Shown: positions 41,663-52,682 of the stretch, piece after piece
Numbering within the stretch: position 1 is the stretch's first letter
How the letters are laid out: the number at the start of each line of letters is the position of its first letter
NCBI RefSeq assembly: GCF_036226765.1
Contig: NZ_CP109017.1
Span: 2,858,501-2,922,500 of the forward strand
DNA length: 64,000 nucleotides
Source: Streptomyces sp. NBC_00670
GTDB taxonomy: Bacteria > Actinomycetota > Actinomycetes > Streptomycetales > Streptomycetaceae
Direction: 5' to 3'
Made by a program: the position numbers and the translations under genes
The notes under the pieces: generated by a model
Database searches by the model: none
Told to the model about the DNA's origin: nothing
The model's input: only the letters and a program-made list of their open reading frames with translations

Positions 41663-41995
41663 GACGTGCCGCTTTCTTAGTCGGACAGGGCGTCACCCCA
41701 GGATACGTGCGGGTGTCCCCCTTCGGGTTCCGGTCCCCGCGCCCGACGCCGTCCACCCGGCGCCCCGCACCTCACCCCGTCCGCACCGCCGTTTCCGGCC
41801 CCACCGAGGCCGTCGCTCACTCTGATAGGTGAATCTCCCGCGCCCCCGACGGGCCCCGCGCGCCCGTTGCGGCGCCGCCGCCCCGCCCCGTACAAGATCC
41901 CCACCACGAAGTTACCGCTCGGTATGCACCGACCTGCCGGCGCCGCCCGCACCTGCGACGAAACGGGGATGGCACATGAACAACGGGGACCGCAC
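41663..41995. other. 333-bp divergent intergenic region, no clear structure
   Basis: Between the DUF6912-like gene and the Rv3235-like gene. It must hold divergent promoters, but no convincing -35/-10 pair, hairpin or repeat was found. Open frames here extend the neighbouring genes by GC bias only. Confidence 0.5.
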
Positions 41996-42436
41996 ATGAA
42001 CAAGGTGATGACCAGGACGAGGCGCCTGCCGGGCAGCCGCCCGCCCGTCCGCCACGACACCCGCCGCCCGGGCGCCGCCCCGCGCCGCACGGCACCCCCG
42101 CCGCGCCCCACGGACGTCTTCGCCGACCGGCTCCTGTCCGTCCTCAGCGGCCACCGCCCCGTCCACTCGATGCTGCGCCACACGGTGGGCCGCGCCTACG
42201 ACGAACTGGCCTGGCTCGCCGAGCGCGGCACCCTGCGCACCCGCGGCGCCCGCCCCGTCGTCCAGGACATCGGCTACTTCATGCCCCGCCCCGGCGCCAT
42301 CGAGGCCTTCGCCCGCATCGCCACCGGCGACCGCCTGCGCGCCATGGCCTTCCGCCTCGAACACACCCCCACCCACCACTGGCGCTGCACGGCGGTGGAA
42401 CTGGAGGGCCCCAGGATGCCCGCGGACCCCGACTGA
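41996..42436 (+). CDS. Rv3235-family protein
   Basis: Small protein of about 146 aa, unknown function. The conserved part is DVFADRLLSVLSGHRPVHSMLRHTVGRAYDELAWLAERG and the C-terminal FRLEHTPTHHWRCTAVELE, both typical of the actinobacterial Rv3235 family, which is also found near secA in mycobacteria. The first 45 residues are Arg/Pro-rich and disordered. The ATG at 41996 has ACGGGGA at 6 nt and is preferred to an upstream in-frame ATG at 41969. It is convergent with secA. Confidence 0.78.
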   Translation: MNKVMTRTRRLPGSRPPVRHDTRRPGAAPRRTAPPPRPTDVFADRLLSVLSGHRPVHSMLRHTVGRAYDELAWLAERGTLRTRGARPVVQDIGYFMPRPGAIEAFARIATGDRLRAMAFRLEHTPTHHWRCTAVELEGPRMPADPD

Positions 42437-42442
42437 ACCCTG

Positions 42443-42536
42443 AGGGGCGCGGAACTGTGTCAATCCGCGGCTCCGCCACGCGGGCGCGAGCACCCACTCC
42501 CCCAGGGGCGCGAGGAACCGCGCGACCAGCCACAAC
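42443..42536. repeat. Dispersed repeat, copy 5 (diverged A form)
   Basis: AGGGGCGCGG, CGCGGCTCCGCCACGCGGG and AGGGGCGCGAGGAACCGCGC followed by ACCAGCCACA. It begins 6 bp after the Rv3235-like stop codon; part B is missing. Confidence 0.85.
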
Positions 42537-42592
42537 GCCGCCGCACCCGCCAACGACTCAACACCCCCCACCCCCGCACGCGCCCAACACGA

Positions 42593-42623
42593 AGGGCCGG
42601 CCCCCGAAGCCGGGGCCGGCCCT
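42593..42623 (-). terminator. Terminator of secA
   Basis: Perfect 12-bp inverted repeat AGGGCCGGCCCC / GGGGCCGGCCCT with a 7-nt loop, 30 bp after the secA stop. Confidence 0.88.
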
Positions 42624-42652
42624 CAGTCATCCGCGCCTAGTGGAGCGTTCCG

Positions 42653-45490
<2,838 letters not shown>

Positions 45491-45712
45491 GGGGGTTTGT
45501 CTCCTTAGCCGATCGGGCCTGGGACGGTCGGTCACCACATGACAGTTTGAGCAACGGCCATCGTAAGCGAGGACCCCACCGCGCCGGGAGGTCTGTCACC
45601 GACAGCCACTAGGACAACGGACGGGCGCGGCGGAAGGTGCCGCCCGGGCACCACGAAAAGTAGCGCCCCCCTCACCCTGTGATCACCGGCGGGGCCCTGT
45701 GACCATGGACCC

Positions 45713-46282
45713 ATGGAACCCGTCACACTCACCACCGAACGCCTCGTCCTGCGCCCCGTGGACCCCGGGGACGCCGACGCGGTGTACGAGGCGGCCCAGG
45801 ACCCGGACATCCAGCGCTGGACGACGATTCCGTCGCCGTATCTGCGCGAGCACGCGGAGTCGTTCACGGGCGGACTGGCGCCCGACGGCTGGGCGGACGG
45901 CTCGATGTTCACCTTCGGTGTCTTCCTGCCCTCCGGCGAGCTGGTGGGGATGGTCAGCCAGACGATGCGTGCCCCGGGCACCGCCGAGGTCGGCTTCTGG
46001 GCGGCCAAGGAGCACCGCGGTCACGGCTACGTCACGGAGGCCACGCTCGCCGTCTGCCGCTGGGCGTTCCTGAGCCTGTCGGTCGACCGCGTGGAATGGC
46101 GCGCGGAGGTCGGCAACACGGCCTCCCGCACGGTCGCGGAAAAGGCCGGCTTCATCCAGGAGGGCACCCAACGCGCCGCGATCACCAACAAGGGCACCCG
46201 CAGAGACTGCTGGCAGGCCTCCCTGCTCCCGTCGGACCTGGGGCTCCCTTCGAAGGCCCCGTACATCCCCGCGCCCCAATAG
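45713..46282 (+). CDS. GNAT-family N-acetyltransferase (RimJ-like)
   Basis: Acetyltransferase of 189 aa. It begins LTTERLVLRPVDPGDADAVY, typical of RimJ/RimL-type enzymes that acetylate protein N-termini or small amines. The acetyl-CoA loop is AKEHRGHGYVTEA (R/QxxGxG/A motif), and NTASRTVAEKAGFIQEGTQR is the classical C-terminal pattern. The last residues (PAPQ) and the stop codon lie in dispersed repeat copy 6, so its original end may differ. The target is unknown. Confidence 0.9.
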   Translation: MEPVTLTTERLVLRPVDPGDADAVYEAAQDPDIQRWTTIPSPYLREHAESFTGGLAPDGWADGSMFTFGVFLPSGELVGMVSQTMRAPGTAEVGFWAAKEHRGHGYVTEATLAVCRWAFLSLSVDRVEWRAEVGNTASRTVAEKAGFIQEGTQRAAITNKGTRRDCWQASLLPSDLGLPSKAPYIPAPQ

Positions 46283-46366
46283 GGGCGCGGGGAACTGCGC
46301 AATCCTCCAGGGGTCCGGGGGCGAAGCCCCCGGGGACGGGAAGGGCAGGGGCGGCGGGGGCGAAAA
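46267..46366. repeat. Dispersed repeat, copy 6 (A plus B), overlapping a stop codon
   Basis: Part A is CCCCGCGCCCC / GGGGCGCGGGG with the GNAT stop codon in its loop; B at 46310-46366 has GGGGTCCGGGGGCGAAGCCC and the GGCGGCGGGGGCGA end. Confidence 0.9.
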
Positions 46367-46413
46367 CCCCCACGTCACCCCCCACTGTCAGACCCACCCC
46401 CTACCGTGACCCC

Positions 46414-47610
46414 ATGCCCACCCCGACGACACCGGCACCCACCACCACCCTCACCGCGTCCGACGCCCGCCGCATCGCCCTGAAGGCCCAGGGCTTCCTC
46501 GGCGCCCCCGACCGCCGAAGCGGCCCCCGCGGCATCCTCCGCCACCTCGGCGCCGTCCAGCTGGACACCATCTCCGTCCTCGCCCGCTCCCACGAACTCG
46601 TCCCGTACGCCCGCCTGGGCGCGATCGGCCGCCGCACGATCGAGGACGCGTACTGGACGAGAACGGCCACGGGCGCCCCGCACGCCTTCGAGTACTGGTC
46701 CCACGCCGCCTGCATCCTCCCCATCGAGGAGTGGCCCCACTTCGCCTTCCGCCGCCGCGCCTACCGCGCCCGCCCGCACTGGAATCACCAACTCCCCGAC
46801 GGCGCCTACGACCAGGTCATCAAGCAGCTGCGCGCGGAGGGCCCGCTCACCGCGACGGACCTGGGCGGCGCCAAGAAGACCAGCGAGTGGTGGGACTGGT
46901 CGGGCACGAAGGTGGCCGTCGAACGCGCCCTGATGTACGGCGAGGTGGTCTGCGTCGAGCGCCGCGGCTGGAAGCGGGTCTACGACCTCGCCGAGCGCGC
47001 CGTCCCCGCGGAGCTGCTCCACGACGACCTGGACGACACGGAGTGCCTGCGCCGCCTGGTCCGGCTGGCCGGCCAGTCCCTGGGCGTGGGCACGCGCGCG
47101 GACATCGCCGACTACCACCGGCTCAAGGCCGAGCAGGTCGACGCGGTGATCGCCGACTCGGGGCTGGTCCCGGTCACCGTCGAGGGCTGGGGCCGTCCGG
47201 CCTGGGCGGATCCCGCCGCCCTGGAGACACCCCCGCGCGGCCGCCACCGTACGACGCTGCTGTCGCCGTTCGACTCACTGGTGTGGGAACGGGCGCGCAC
47301 GGAGCGGATCTTCGGCTTCACGCACCGCCTGGAGGCGTATGTCCCGCGGCCGAAGCGGGTGTACGGCTACTTCGCGATGCCGGTGCTGGCGGGCGGGCAA
47401 CTGGTCGGCCGGGTGGACCCGGGGCGCGAGGGCCGCACCCTGGTCGCCCGTCAGGTGACGCTGGACGGCCCCAGGGCGGTCCCGGCGGTGGCCCAGGCCC
47501 TGCTGGAGGCGGCGACGTGGGTGGACTGCACGAACGTCCGCGTCGAACGGGTGGACGCCCCCGAACTGCGCGCACCGCTCCTCACGGAACTGGCCCGCGC
47601 ACTGGACTGA
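46414..47610 (+). CDS. YcaQ/AlkX-type winged-helix DNA glycosylase-like protein
   Basis: Protein of 398 aa of the HTH_42 family. E. coli YcaQ of this family is a DNA glycosylase that unhooks interstrand crosslinks. Features are the N-terminal ARRIALKAQGFLG, LGAVQLDTISVLARSHELV, the WSHAACILP motif, and the C-terminal TLLSPFDSLVWERARTERIFGF and PKRVYGYFAMPVL. The ATG follows a weak ribosome site; the upstream frame extends through the GNAT gene by GC bias. It is probably a DNA repair enzyme; it ends 12 bp from the convergent response regulator. Confidence 0.85.
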   Translation: MPTPTTPAPTTTLTASDARRIALKAQGFLGAPDRRSGPRGILRHLGAVQLDTISVLARSHELVPYARLGAIGRRTIEDAYWTRTATGAPHAFEYWSHAACILPIEEWPHFAFRRRAYRARPHWNHQLPDGAYDQVIKQLRAEGPLTATDLGGAKKTSEWWDWSGTKVAVERALMYGEVVCVERRGWKRVYDLAERAVPAELLHDDLDDTECLRRLVRLAGQSLGVGTRADIADYHRLKAEQVDAVIADSGLVPVTVEGWGRPAWADPAALETPPRGRHRTTLLSPFDSLVWERARTERIFGFTHRLEAYVPRPKRVYGYFAMPVLAGGQLVGRVDPGREGRTLVARQVTLDGPRAVPAVAQALLEAATWVDCTNVRVERVDAPELRAPLLTELARALD

Positions 47611-47622
47611 GCGTCGGACCGG

Positions 47623-48429
47623 TCAGCGAATTTCGAGGATCTTCTCCCGCATCGCGTAGACCACGGCCTCCATCCGGGAATGCAGTTGAAGTTTCTCCAG
47701 GATGTTCCGCACGTGGTTCTTCACGGTGTTCTCGGAGATGAACAACTCCTTGGCGATGTCCCGGTTGTTCATTCCGGTGGCGACCAGCTTGAGCACCTCG
47801 AGTTCCCGGTCGGTGAGCCGCGGCGCGGGCACGAGCCGGCGTTCGTCCGTGCGCTGGATCATCGATTTGAACTCGGTGAGGAGTTTCGACGCCATCGAGG
47901 GGCTGATCTGCGACTGTCCGTCGGCGACCGCGCGAATGGCCGTGGCGACCTCGTCCGTGGAAATCTCCTTGAGGAGATATCCCGTCGCACCGGCCTTGAT
48001 CGCGTCGTAGAGGTCGGCCTCCTCGTCGCTGATCGTCAGCATGATGATCTTCGCGCTGGGCGCCACCTCCTTGATCGAGGTGCAGGCCTCGATGCCACCG
48101 CGCCGGGGCATCCGGACGTCCATCAGGACGATGTCGGGCAGCAGGTCGGCGGCCTTGTCCACGGCCTCCGCGCCGTCTCCGGCCTCTCCGACGACCTGGA
48201 TGTCCTCCTCGGCCTTGAGCACGATCTCCAGGCCGCGCCGGAAGAGGGCGTGGTCGTCCACGACCAGGACACGGATGGGCTCCTTGCGCGGGGCGCCCGC
48301 CGGGCCCGTGTCTCCCGCATCGCCGGCACCGCTCGTACCGCTCGTACCGCTCGTGCCGCCCGTGCCGCCCGCGTCCGCGGCGCGGCCGTCGGCGTCCGTC
48401 TCGCGCGCCGGTCCGAAGCTGTCCGCCAT
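47623..48429 (-). CDS. Orphan NarL/LuxR-type response regulator
   Basis: DNA-binding response regulator of 268 aa. The receiver has VLVVDDHALFRRG, phospho-acceptor D104 (PDIVLMDVRMP) and K in YLLKEIS; the C-terminal LuxR helix-turn-helix is LTDRELEVLKLVATGMNNRDIAKELFISENTVKNHVRNIL. A Gly/Thr/Ser-rich disordered leader of 48 residues precedes the receiver and includes three GTS repeats. GGGGAGG lies 5 nt before the ATG. No histidine kinase is adjacent, so the signal source is unknown. Confidence 0.92.
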   Translation of the reverse strand: MADSFGPARETDADGRAADAGGTGGTSGTSGTSGAGDAGDTGPAGAPRKEPIRVLVVDDHALFRRGLEIVLKAEEDIQVVGEAGDGAEAVDKAADLLPDIVLMDVRMPRRGGIEACTSIKEVAPSAKIIMLTISDEEADLYDAIKAGATGYLLKEISTDEVATAIRAVADGQSQISPSMASKLLTEFKSMIQRTDERRLVPAPRLTDRELEVLKLVATGMNNRDIAKELFISENTVKNHVRNILEKLQLHSRMEAVVYAMREKILEIR

Positions 48430-48655
48430 CGTTCCTCCCCCTGAAGGCTGTGGCCTGTGGTCCTGTGCCATCGCCAACCCAAGGCAACGGCCCACCGGTT
48501 GGGCCGGTGCGGCCATGATTCCATGCCACGGCGGCAGCGCGGTGACGGAGCGCGGTACGAAGGGGTGGCACGCCGGTGCCCCTGGGGGCGCACAGGCTCA
48601 CCAGGGGCACGGTCGTTCCCCGCGTGTTCACGCCCGGCGGGGTCGGCCGGGGCGG

Positions 48656-49348
48656 TCAGCCGCCGAGCGCGCTGCCCGCGTCACCCGCCCCGGACCGGGT
48701 GACCATCGGGTCGGTGTTGAGGTGGATGACGCCGTAGTCGTAGGCGTGCCGCCGGTAGACGACGCTGGGTTCCTTGGTCTCGGAGTCGATGAACAGGTAG
48801 AAGTCGTGCCCGACCAGTTCCATCTCGTAAAGGGCCTGGTCGAGTGTCATCGGGGACGCGACGTGGGTCTTCTCGCGGACGACGAGCGGGCCGTCGCCCG
48901 TCACCTCGAGCGAGCCGATCTTCTTCGTCGGCACCGCTTCCCGTTCCGCCTCGGCGATGCCGCCGCCGTTGCCGGCCAGGGTGGCCGCGCCGGGGACGTG
49001 GTCGGCGACGTCGGCGGCCGAGAGCCGCTTCGTGCCGCGCCGTGCGCACCGCTTGTCGTGCTGCTTGCGCAGCCGGGCTTCGAGTTTGTCGGTGGCCAGG
49101 TCCAGTGCCGCGTAGGGATCGCTGGCCGCCGCCTCCGCCCGGATCACCGGGCCGCGGGAGCGAAGCGTGATCTCCACCCGGTCGGACCGGTCCGCCTGAC
49201 GGGGGTTGGGCTCCTTGGACACCTCGACGTCCAGGCTGATCACCTTGCCGTCGAGCTTCTGGATCTTCTCCAGCTTCAGCTTCTCGGCCACGTGCTTCCG
49301 GAACCGCTCGGGCACCTCGGTCTTGCGGCCCTTGACGACGATGTCCAC
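48656..49348 (-). CDS. hpf: Long-form ribosome hibernation promoting factor
   Basis: Ribosome-associated factor (230 aa) that dimerises 70S into inactive 100S in stationary phase or stress. The N-terminal domain (VDIVVKGRKTEVPERFRKHV, then SKEPNPRQADRSDRVEITL) binds the decoding site. A linker at 110-165 joins the C-terminal dimerisation domain PMTLDQALYEMELVGHDFYLFIDSETKEPSVVYRRHAYDYGVIHL. The GTG start has GGAG at 6 nt; the upstream open frame does not match the family. Its 314-bp leader contains a hairpin. Confidence 0.93.
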   Translation of the reverse strand: MDIVVKGRKTEVPERFRKHVAEKLKLEKIQKLDGKVISLDVEVSKEPNPRQADRSDRVEITLRSRGPVIRAEAAASDPYAALDLATDKLEARLRKQHDKRCARRGTKRLSAADVADHVPGAATLAGNGGGIAEAEREAVPTKKIGSLEVTGDGPLVVREKTHVASPMTLDQALYEMELVGHDFYLFIDSETKEPSVVYRRHAYDYGVIHLNTDPMVTRSGAGDAGSALGG

Positions 49349-49662
49349 GCAGAACTCCGTTCCCGGATCGCTCCGCATCCCTGGCGGAGCATCTCCCTCT
49401 TGCACCAGGTTCCGGTGAGTGCCGGAACCTCGGACTCGGTGACGTCCACCTCCTCCTCCCCCGTGGGCGGGAACTCCATCCCACCGCTGCGAGTGAATAC
49501 GGATCACCGCAGCACGGCGTTCGGATCGGCGAGGTACGGGCTGGGCCATTCCCTCACAACCGAACATATCTCGCCCGGACGGATGTCGTCACCCTCTACC
49601 GTGGCGTACCTCCGTTCAGGTGAATTGACCCTCTCATTACCTGCAACGACGGACGTTCTCAG
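49349..49662 (-). other. Leader/promoter region of hpf
   Basis: Non-coding on both strands. It contains a 9-bp-arm hairpin (49407-49430) and an AT-richer patch near 49500-49650 where the promoter should be; no -35/-10 pair was convincing. Confidence 0.55.
49407..49430 (-). promoter_or_regulatory. Leader hairpin upstream of hpf
   Basis: Perfect inverted repeat AGGTTCCGG / CCGGAACCT with a 6-nt loop, 59 bp upstream of the hpf start. It could be a leader structure, an attenuator or an operator. Confidence 0.5.
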
Positions 49663-50634
49663 TCAGTTCCGGTTGGTTTCGAAAGAATCCGACGGCGCGG
49701 CGACCACGGCCGCGCGAAGCAGTGGTCCGGCGGGCCCGGAAACGCCCGCCGTTCGCCGTTCCTCCGTTGCTTCCCCGGCAGCATCGCCGTACACCTGTGC
49801 GCGGGTGAAGGACGTGCGTACGGCACGGGCGGCTTCCGCGAGCGTGGCGCCGGTGGTCATCAGATCGTCGACGAGCACGATCCAGTCGCCCTTTCCCTCC
49901 AGCAGCCGTACGCCGCCGGGAACGACCTCCAGGGCACCGGCGAGGTTGGCCGCCCGCTGCGACGTGCTCAGCCCCGCCTGGTCGGCCACGGGGCGCCGCT
50001 GCCGCAGTACGGCCGCGACGTGGGCGGCGGTTCCCGTCCGCCGCAGCTCCCGCGCAGCCGCGAGCGCGATCCGCCGCGTCGCATCATGCCCCCGAGCCCG
50101 CACGACCCACCGCGCCGACGGCACGGGCACGAGCACCACCCCGCACCGGCCACCGCCGCCCGGCATACGGCGTCCGGCCCCGGGCGCGGTGCCATACCGA
50201 CCGCCTCCTCCCGGCACGGCACACCCACCGCCCCCGGCCGGCGCAGCCCGCCCGCCATCGCCGGCCGGACCGTTGCGCCCGGCCCAGGCCGACACGCCGG
50301 TCCCGCCGCCCCCGGCCGGAACGCCGTAGGCGGTCGCGTCCTGGCTCCCGGCCGCGGCCCGCACCGCGCCGGCCAGCGCCGCTCCGAGCGGCGTCACGAG
50401 CGCGAGGGCGCCGCGCTCCTTGTGCGCGAGCAGAACGGCACGGACGGCGTCCCGGTACCCTGCGGCCGCATGCACGGGCGGCAGTCCCACCGTCTCCGCC
50501 CCTGGCCGCACCCGCCCCGGCACGCCCCCGCAGAGAGCCGCCCGGCACCCCTCGCACAAGACGCCCCGTGCCCGCCCACACCCCTCGCACTCCCCCGCCA
50601 GAACCAGCCCCACGACTTCCCGCCACCAGCCCAT
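49663..50634 (-). CDS. comF: ComF-family phosphoribosyltransferase
   Basis: Protein of 323 aa. The N-terminal zinc finger [15 protein letters not shown] is followed by a phosphoribosyltransferase domain with [20 protein letters not shown] and the PRPP loop [16 protein letters not shown]. ComF relatives take part in DNA uptake or purine salvage in other bacteria; a role here is unknown. A Gly/Ala/Arg-rich stretch of about 60 residues (about 100-165) interrupts the domain and is much longer than in typical ComF (about 220-240 aa). It is downstream of lpqB, with dispersed repeat copy 7 between. Confidence 0.87.
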   Translation of the reverse strand: MGWWREVVGLVLAGECEGCGRARGVLCEGCRAALCGGVPGRVRPGAETVGLPPVHAAAGYRDAVRAVLLAHKERGALALVTPLGAALAGAVRAAAGSQDATAYGVPAGGGGTGVSAWAGRNGPAGDGGRAAPAGGGGCAVPGGGGRYGTAPGAGRRMPGGGGRCGVVLVPVPSARWVVRARGHDATRRIALAAARELRRTGTAAHVAAVLRQRRPVADQAGLSTSQRAANLAGALEVVPGGVRLLEGKGDWIVLVDDLMTTGATLAEAARAVRTSFTRAQVYGDAAGEATEERRTAGVSGPAGPLLRAAVVAAPSDSFETNRN

Positions 50635-50725
50635 ACCCCCACACTCTGCCGCATCCGGCCCGCGGCACGGCCGCCCTGTGGACAACGCGGAACGGCACCA
50701 TTCGGACCGAGGGCGCGGCCCCCGG

Positions 50726-50784
50726 CGGGGTCGAAGGGGCGGAGCCCCTGGGGGACGGGAAGGGTAGGGGCGGCGGGGGCGAGA
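50726..50784. repeat. Dispersed repeat, copy 7 (B part only)
   Basis: GCGGGGTCGAAGGGGCGGAG, then GGGACGGGAAGGGTAGGGGC and GGCGGGGGCGAGA. It lies 48 bp past the lpqB stop and 92 bp upstream of comF. Confidence 0.88.
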
Positions 50785-50831
50785 AACCCTTCGGGCGCAC
50801 CCAGGAGCTCGGCCCCGGCCCCACCCCGGGC

Positions 50832-52682
50832 TCACCCGGGATAGACCGGCGCCGTGCCCTCCTTGATCACCTTTTGCCACTGCGCCCCGGAGGACAACCG
50901 CACGATCCCGTCCTCCGAGTACGCCACCAACGGCAACCGCTCGTCCTCCGAGGCCGCGATCTGCTTCACCCCCGTCAGGGACGCCGGCGCCGACCCCGCC
51001 GGCGTGGAGCCGTCGACCTGCACATACCGGATCTGCTGCACGCCGCCCGACTCGCGCCCGACCACCACGAGCCGGCTGTCCCCGGCCCACGACATCGCCG
51101 TCACCGCCTCGAACTGCGGCGTGAGCGACCGCAGCTCGAGGATCGAGACGACCGTCCCCGCGGCGCCCTTGCCCCCCGCCGCCTTCTCCCGCTCGATCCG
51201 CCCGATCTGCAACGACGTCTTGCCGTCCTTCTCCACGATCAGCGCGACCCGCACCCCGTCCCCCGCGACCCGCACCGCGTCGATCCGCCCGTCCAGCCCG
51301 GGCGTGGCGACCTCCACCGGGTCCCCCGCGCCCTTCTCGAACAGCAGCAGCCGCGGGTCCTGCGGATTCCGGTCGGCGACCCAGAGATCGCCCCGGCTGT
51401 CCCAGCTCGGCGTGGTCAGCCGGTCGTCCGGCGACGCCCCCTGGCTCTGCAGCACCGCCTCCCCCAGCGGCGCGTCCGGCACCAGCGACCCCACGTACAG
51501 CGAACGCCCGTCCGCCGAGACGCCCGCCGCGGTCTTCTCGTCGCGCGAGACGGCCGCCGCCCGCAATGGCGCGGTGCCCTGCCCGAGCGCCCCGGGCACC
51601 TGCTCCGCGTCCTTCCCCCCGGTGGTCATCCGCACCAGCCGCTGTTTGTCGTCGATGAAGTACTCGTACTCGGGCCGCTTCGCGGTGCCGTGCGAGGCGA
51701 TGTCCTGCGCCCGGTTCTCGTCGAGCACGCACAGCTGGGAGCCGTCGGAGCGTTCCAGCTCCACCGAGGTCACCCCGGTCGGCGTCAGGTCCTGGAGCGT
51801 GAAGAGCATCTGCGCCGCCATCCTGGCGCACTGCCGGGAGCCGACCCGGTCCGCCGCCTTGTTCAGCGGCACCGTCAGCCGGTTCTGGTCGTCCGGGGTG
51901 AGCGCCTCGGCCCCCTTGCGCAGCGCGATTCCGGTGGGGAACCCGGACCGCGCGACCGGCGCCAGCCAGCGCGTGGGCCCCTTGAGCAGGGCCTGGATCA
52001 CCTGGGTCACCGGATCGACCTGCTTGCGCACGTACACCGGGTCGGCGACGGTGCTCAGCCGCCCGGCCGCCGACGTCGGCCCGTTGGCGGCGAAGTAGTA
52101 CTTGTTGACCGACTCGTAGTTGCGCTGGAAGTCGGAGGCGCCCATCACCACGCCCTGGGGCAGCGCGTCGATGCGCCACTGGTTGGTGCCCTTGAGCTGC
52201 GCCAGGTGGATCGTCTTCTCGTACGACCCGGCGTCGGACGTGTACACGTGCTGCGCGTCCACGCGGGCGACCCGCCGGCCGGTCAGGTTGTACGCGTAGT
52301 CGTCGCCGCTCTCCCGGTTGCCGGTGTGCTCGGCCACCGGATTCGGACCGTCGTCGAGCACCGTGATCGACCGCTCCGGCCGCCACTGGTGCGAGGCCTT
52401 CGTCGTCAGATACTTGCGCGCGGTGTCGTACTGCGGGTCGTCGCTGGTCAGCGCCTCGAGGAAGCCCTGGACGATCTCCGCGGGCGAGGCGTTCTCGCGC
52501 GGCGGCAGCGCGAACACCCGTACCTGCGGGTCCTGCCGGGGCGTCGACTCCACCCCGCGCAGATCACCGCTGTCCGGCATCGACGCGCACCCCGCGAGGA
52601 GCACACCGGCACACCCGAGGTACGCCCCGGCCCGCATCCGCCGCGCCCGGCCCGTCCGGCCGCCGCCCCCCTCAGCCCCCAC
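50832..52682 (-). CDS. lpqB: LpqB lipoprotein, MtrAB accessory factor
   Basis: Exported lipoprotein of 616 aa that modulates the MtrB sensor in actinobacteria. The lipobox is VLLAGCAS after a basic leader. A GerMN-type domain lies at about 200-330 ([15 protein letters not shown]), followed by a beta-propeller region ([42 protein letters not shown]). The GTG start is supported by GGGGAGG at 6 nt and overlaps the mtrB stop by 11 bp, so translation is coupled. The length agrees with S. coelicolor LpqB. Confidence 0.95.
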   Translation of the reverse strand: MGAEGGGGRTGRARRMRAGAYLGCAGVLLAGCASMPDSGDLRGVESTPRQDPQVRVFALPPRENASPAEIVQGFLEALTSDDPQYDTARKYLTTKASHQWRPERSITVLDDGPNPVAEHTGNRESGDDYAYNLTGRRVARVDAQHVYTSDAGSYEKTIHLAQLKGTNQWRIDALPQGVVMGASDFQRNYESVNKYYFAANGPTSAAGRLSTVADPVYVRKQVDPVTQVIQALLKGPTRWLAPVARSGFPTGIALRKGAEALTPDDQNRLTVPLNKAADRVGSRQCARMAAQMLFTLQDLTPTGVTSVELERSDGSQLCVLDENRAQDIASHGTAKRPEYEYFIDDKQRLVRMTTGGKDAEQVPGALGQGTAPLRAAAVSRDEKTAAGVSADGRSLYVGSLVPDAPLGEAVLQSQGASPDDRLTTPSWDSRGDLWVADRNPQDPRLLLFEKGAGDPVEVATPGLDGRIDAVRVAGDGVRVALIVEKDGKTSLQIGRIEREKAAGGKGAAGTVVSILELRSLTPQFEAVTAMSWAGDSRLVVVGRESGGVQQIRYVQVDGSTPAGSAPASLTGVKQIAASEDERLPLVAYSEDGIVRLSSGAQWQKVIKEGTAPVYPG

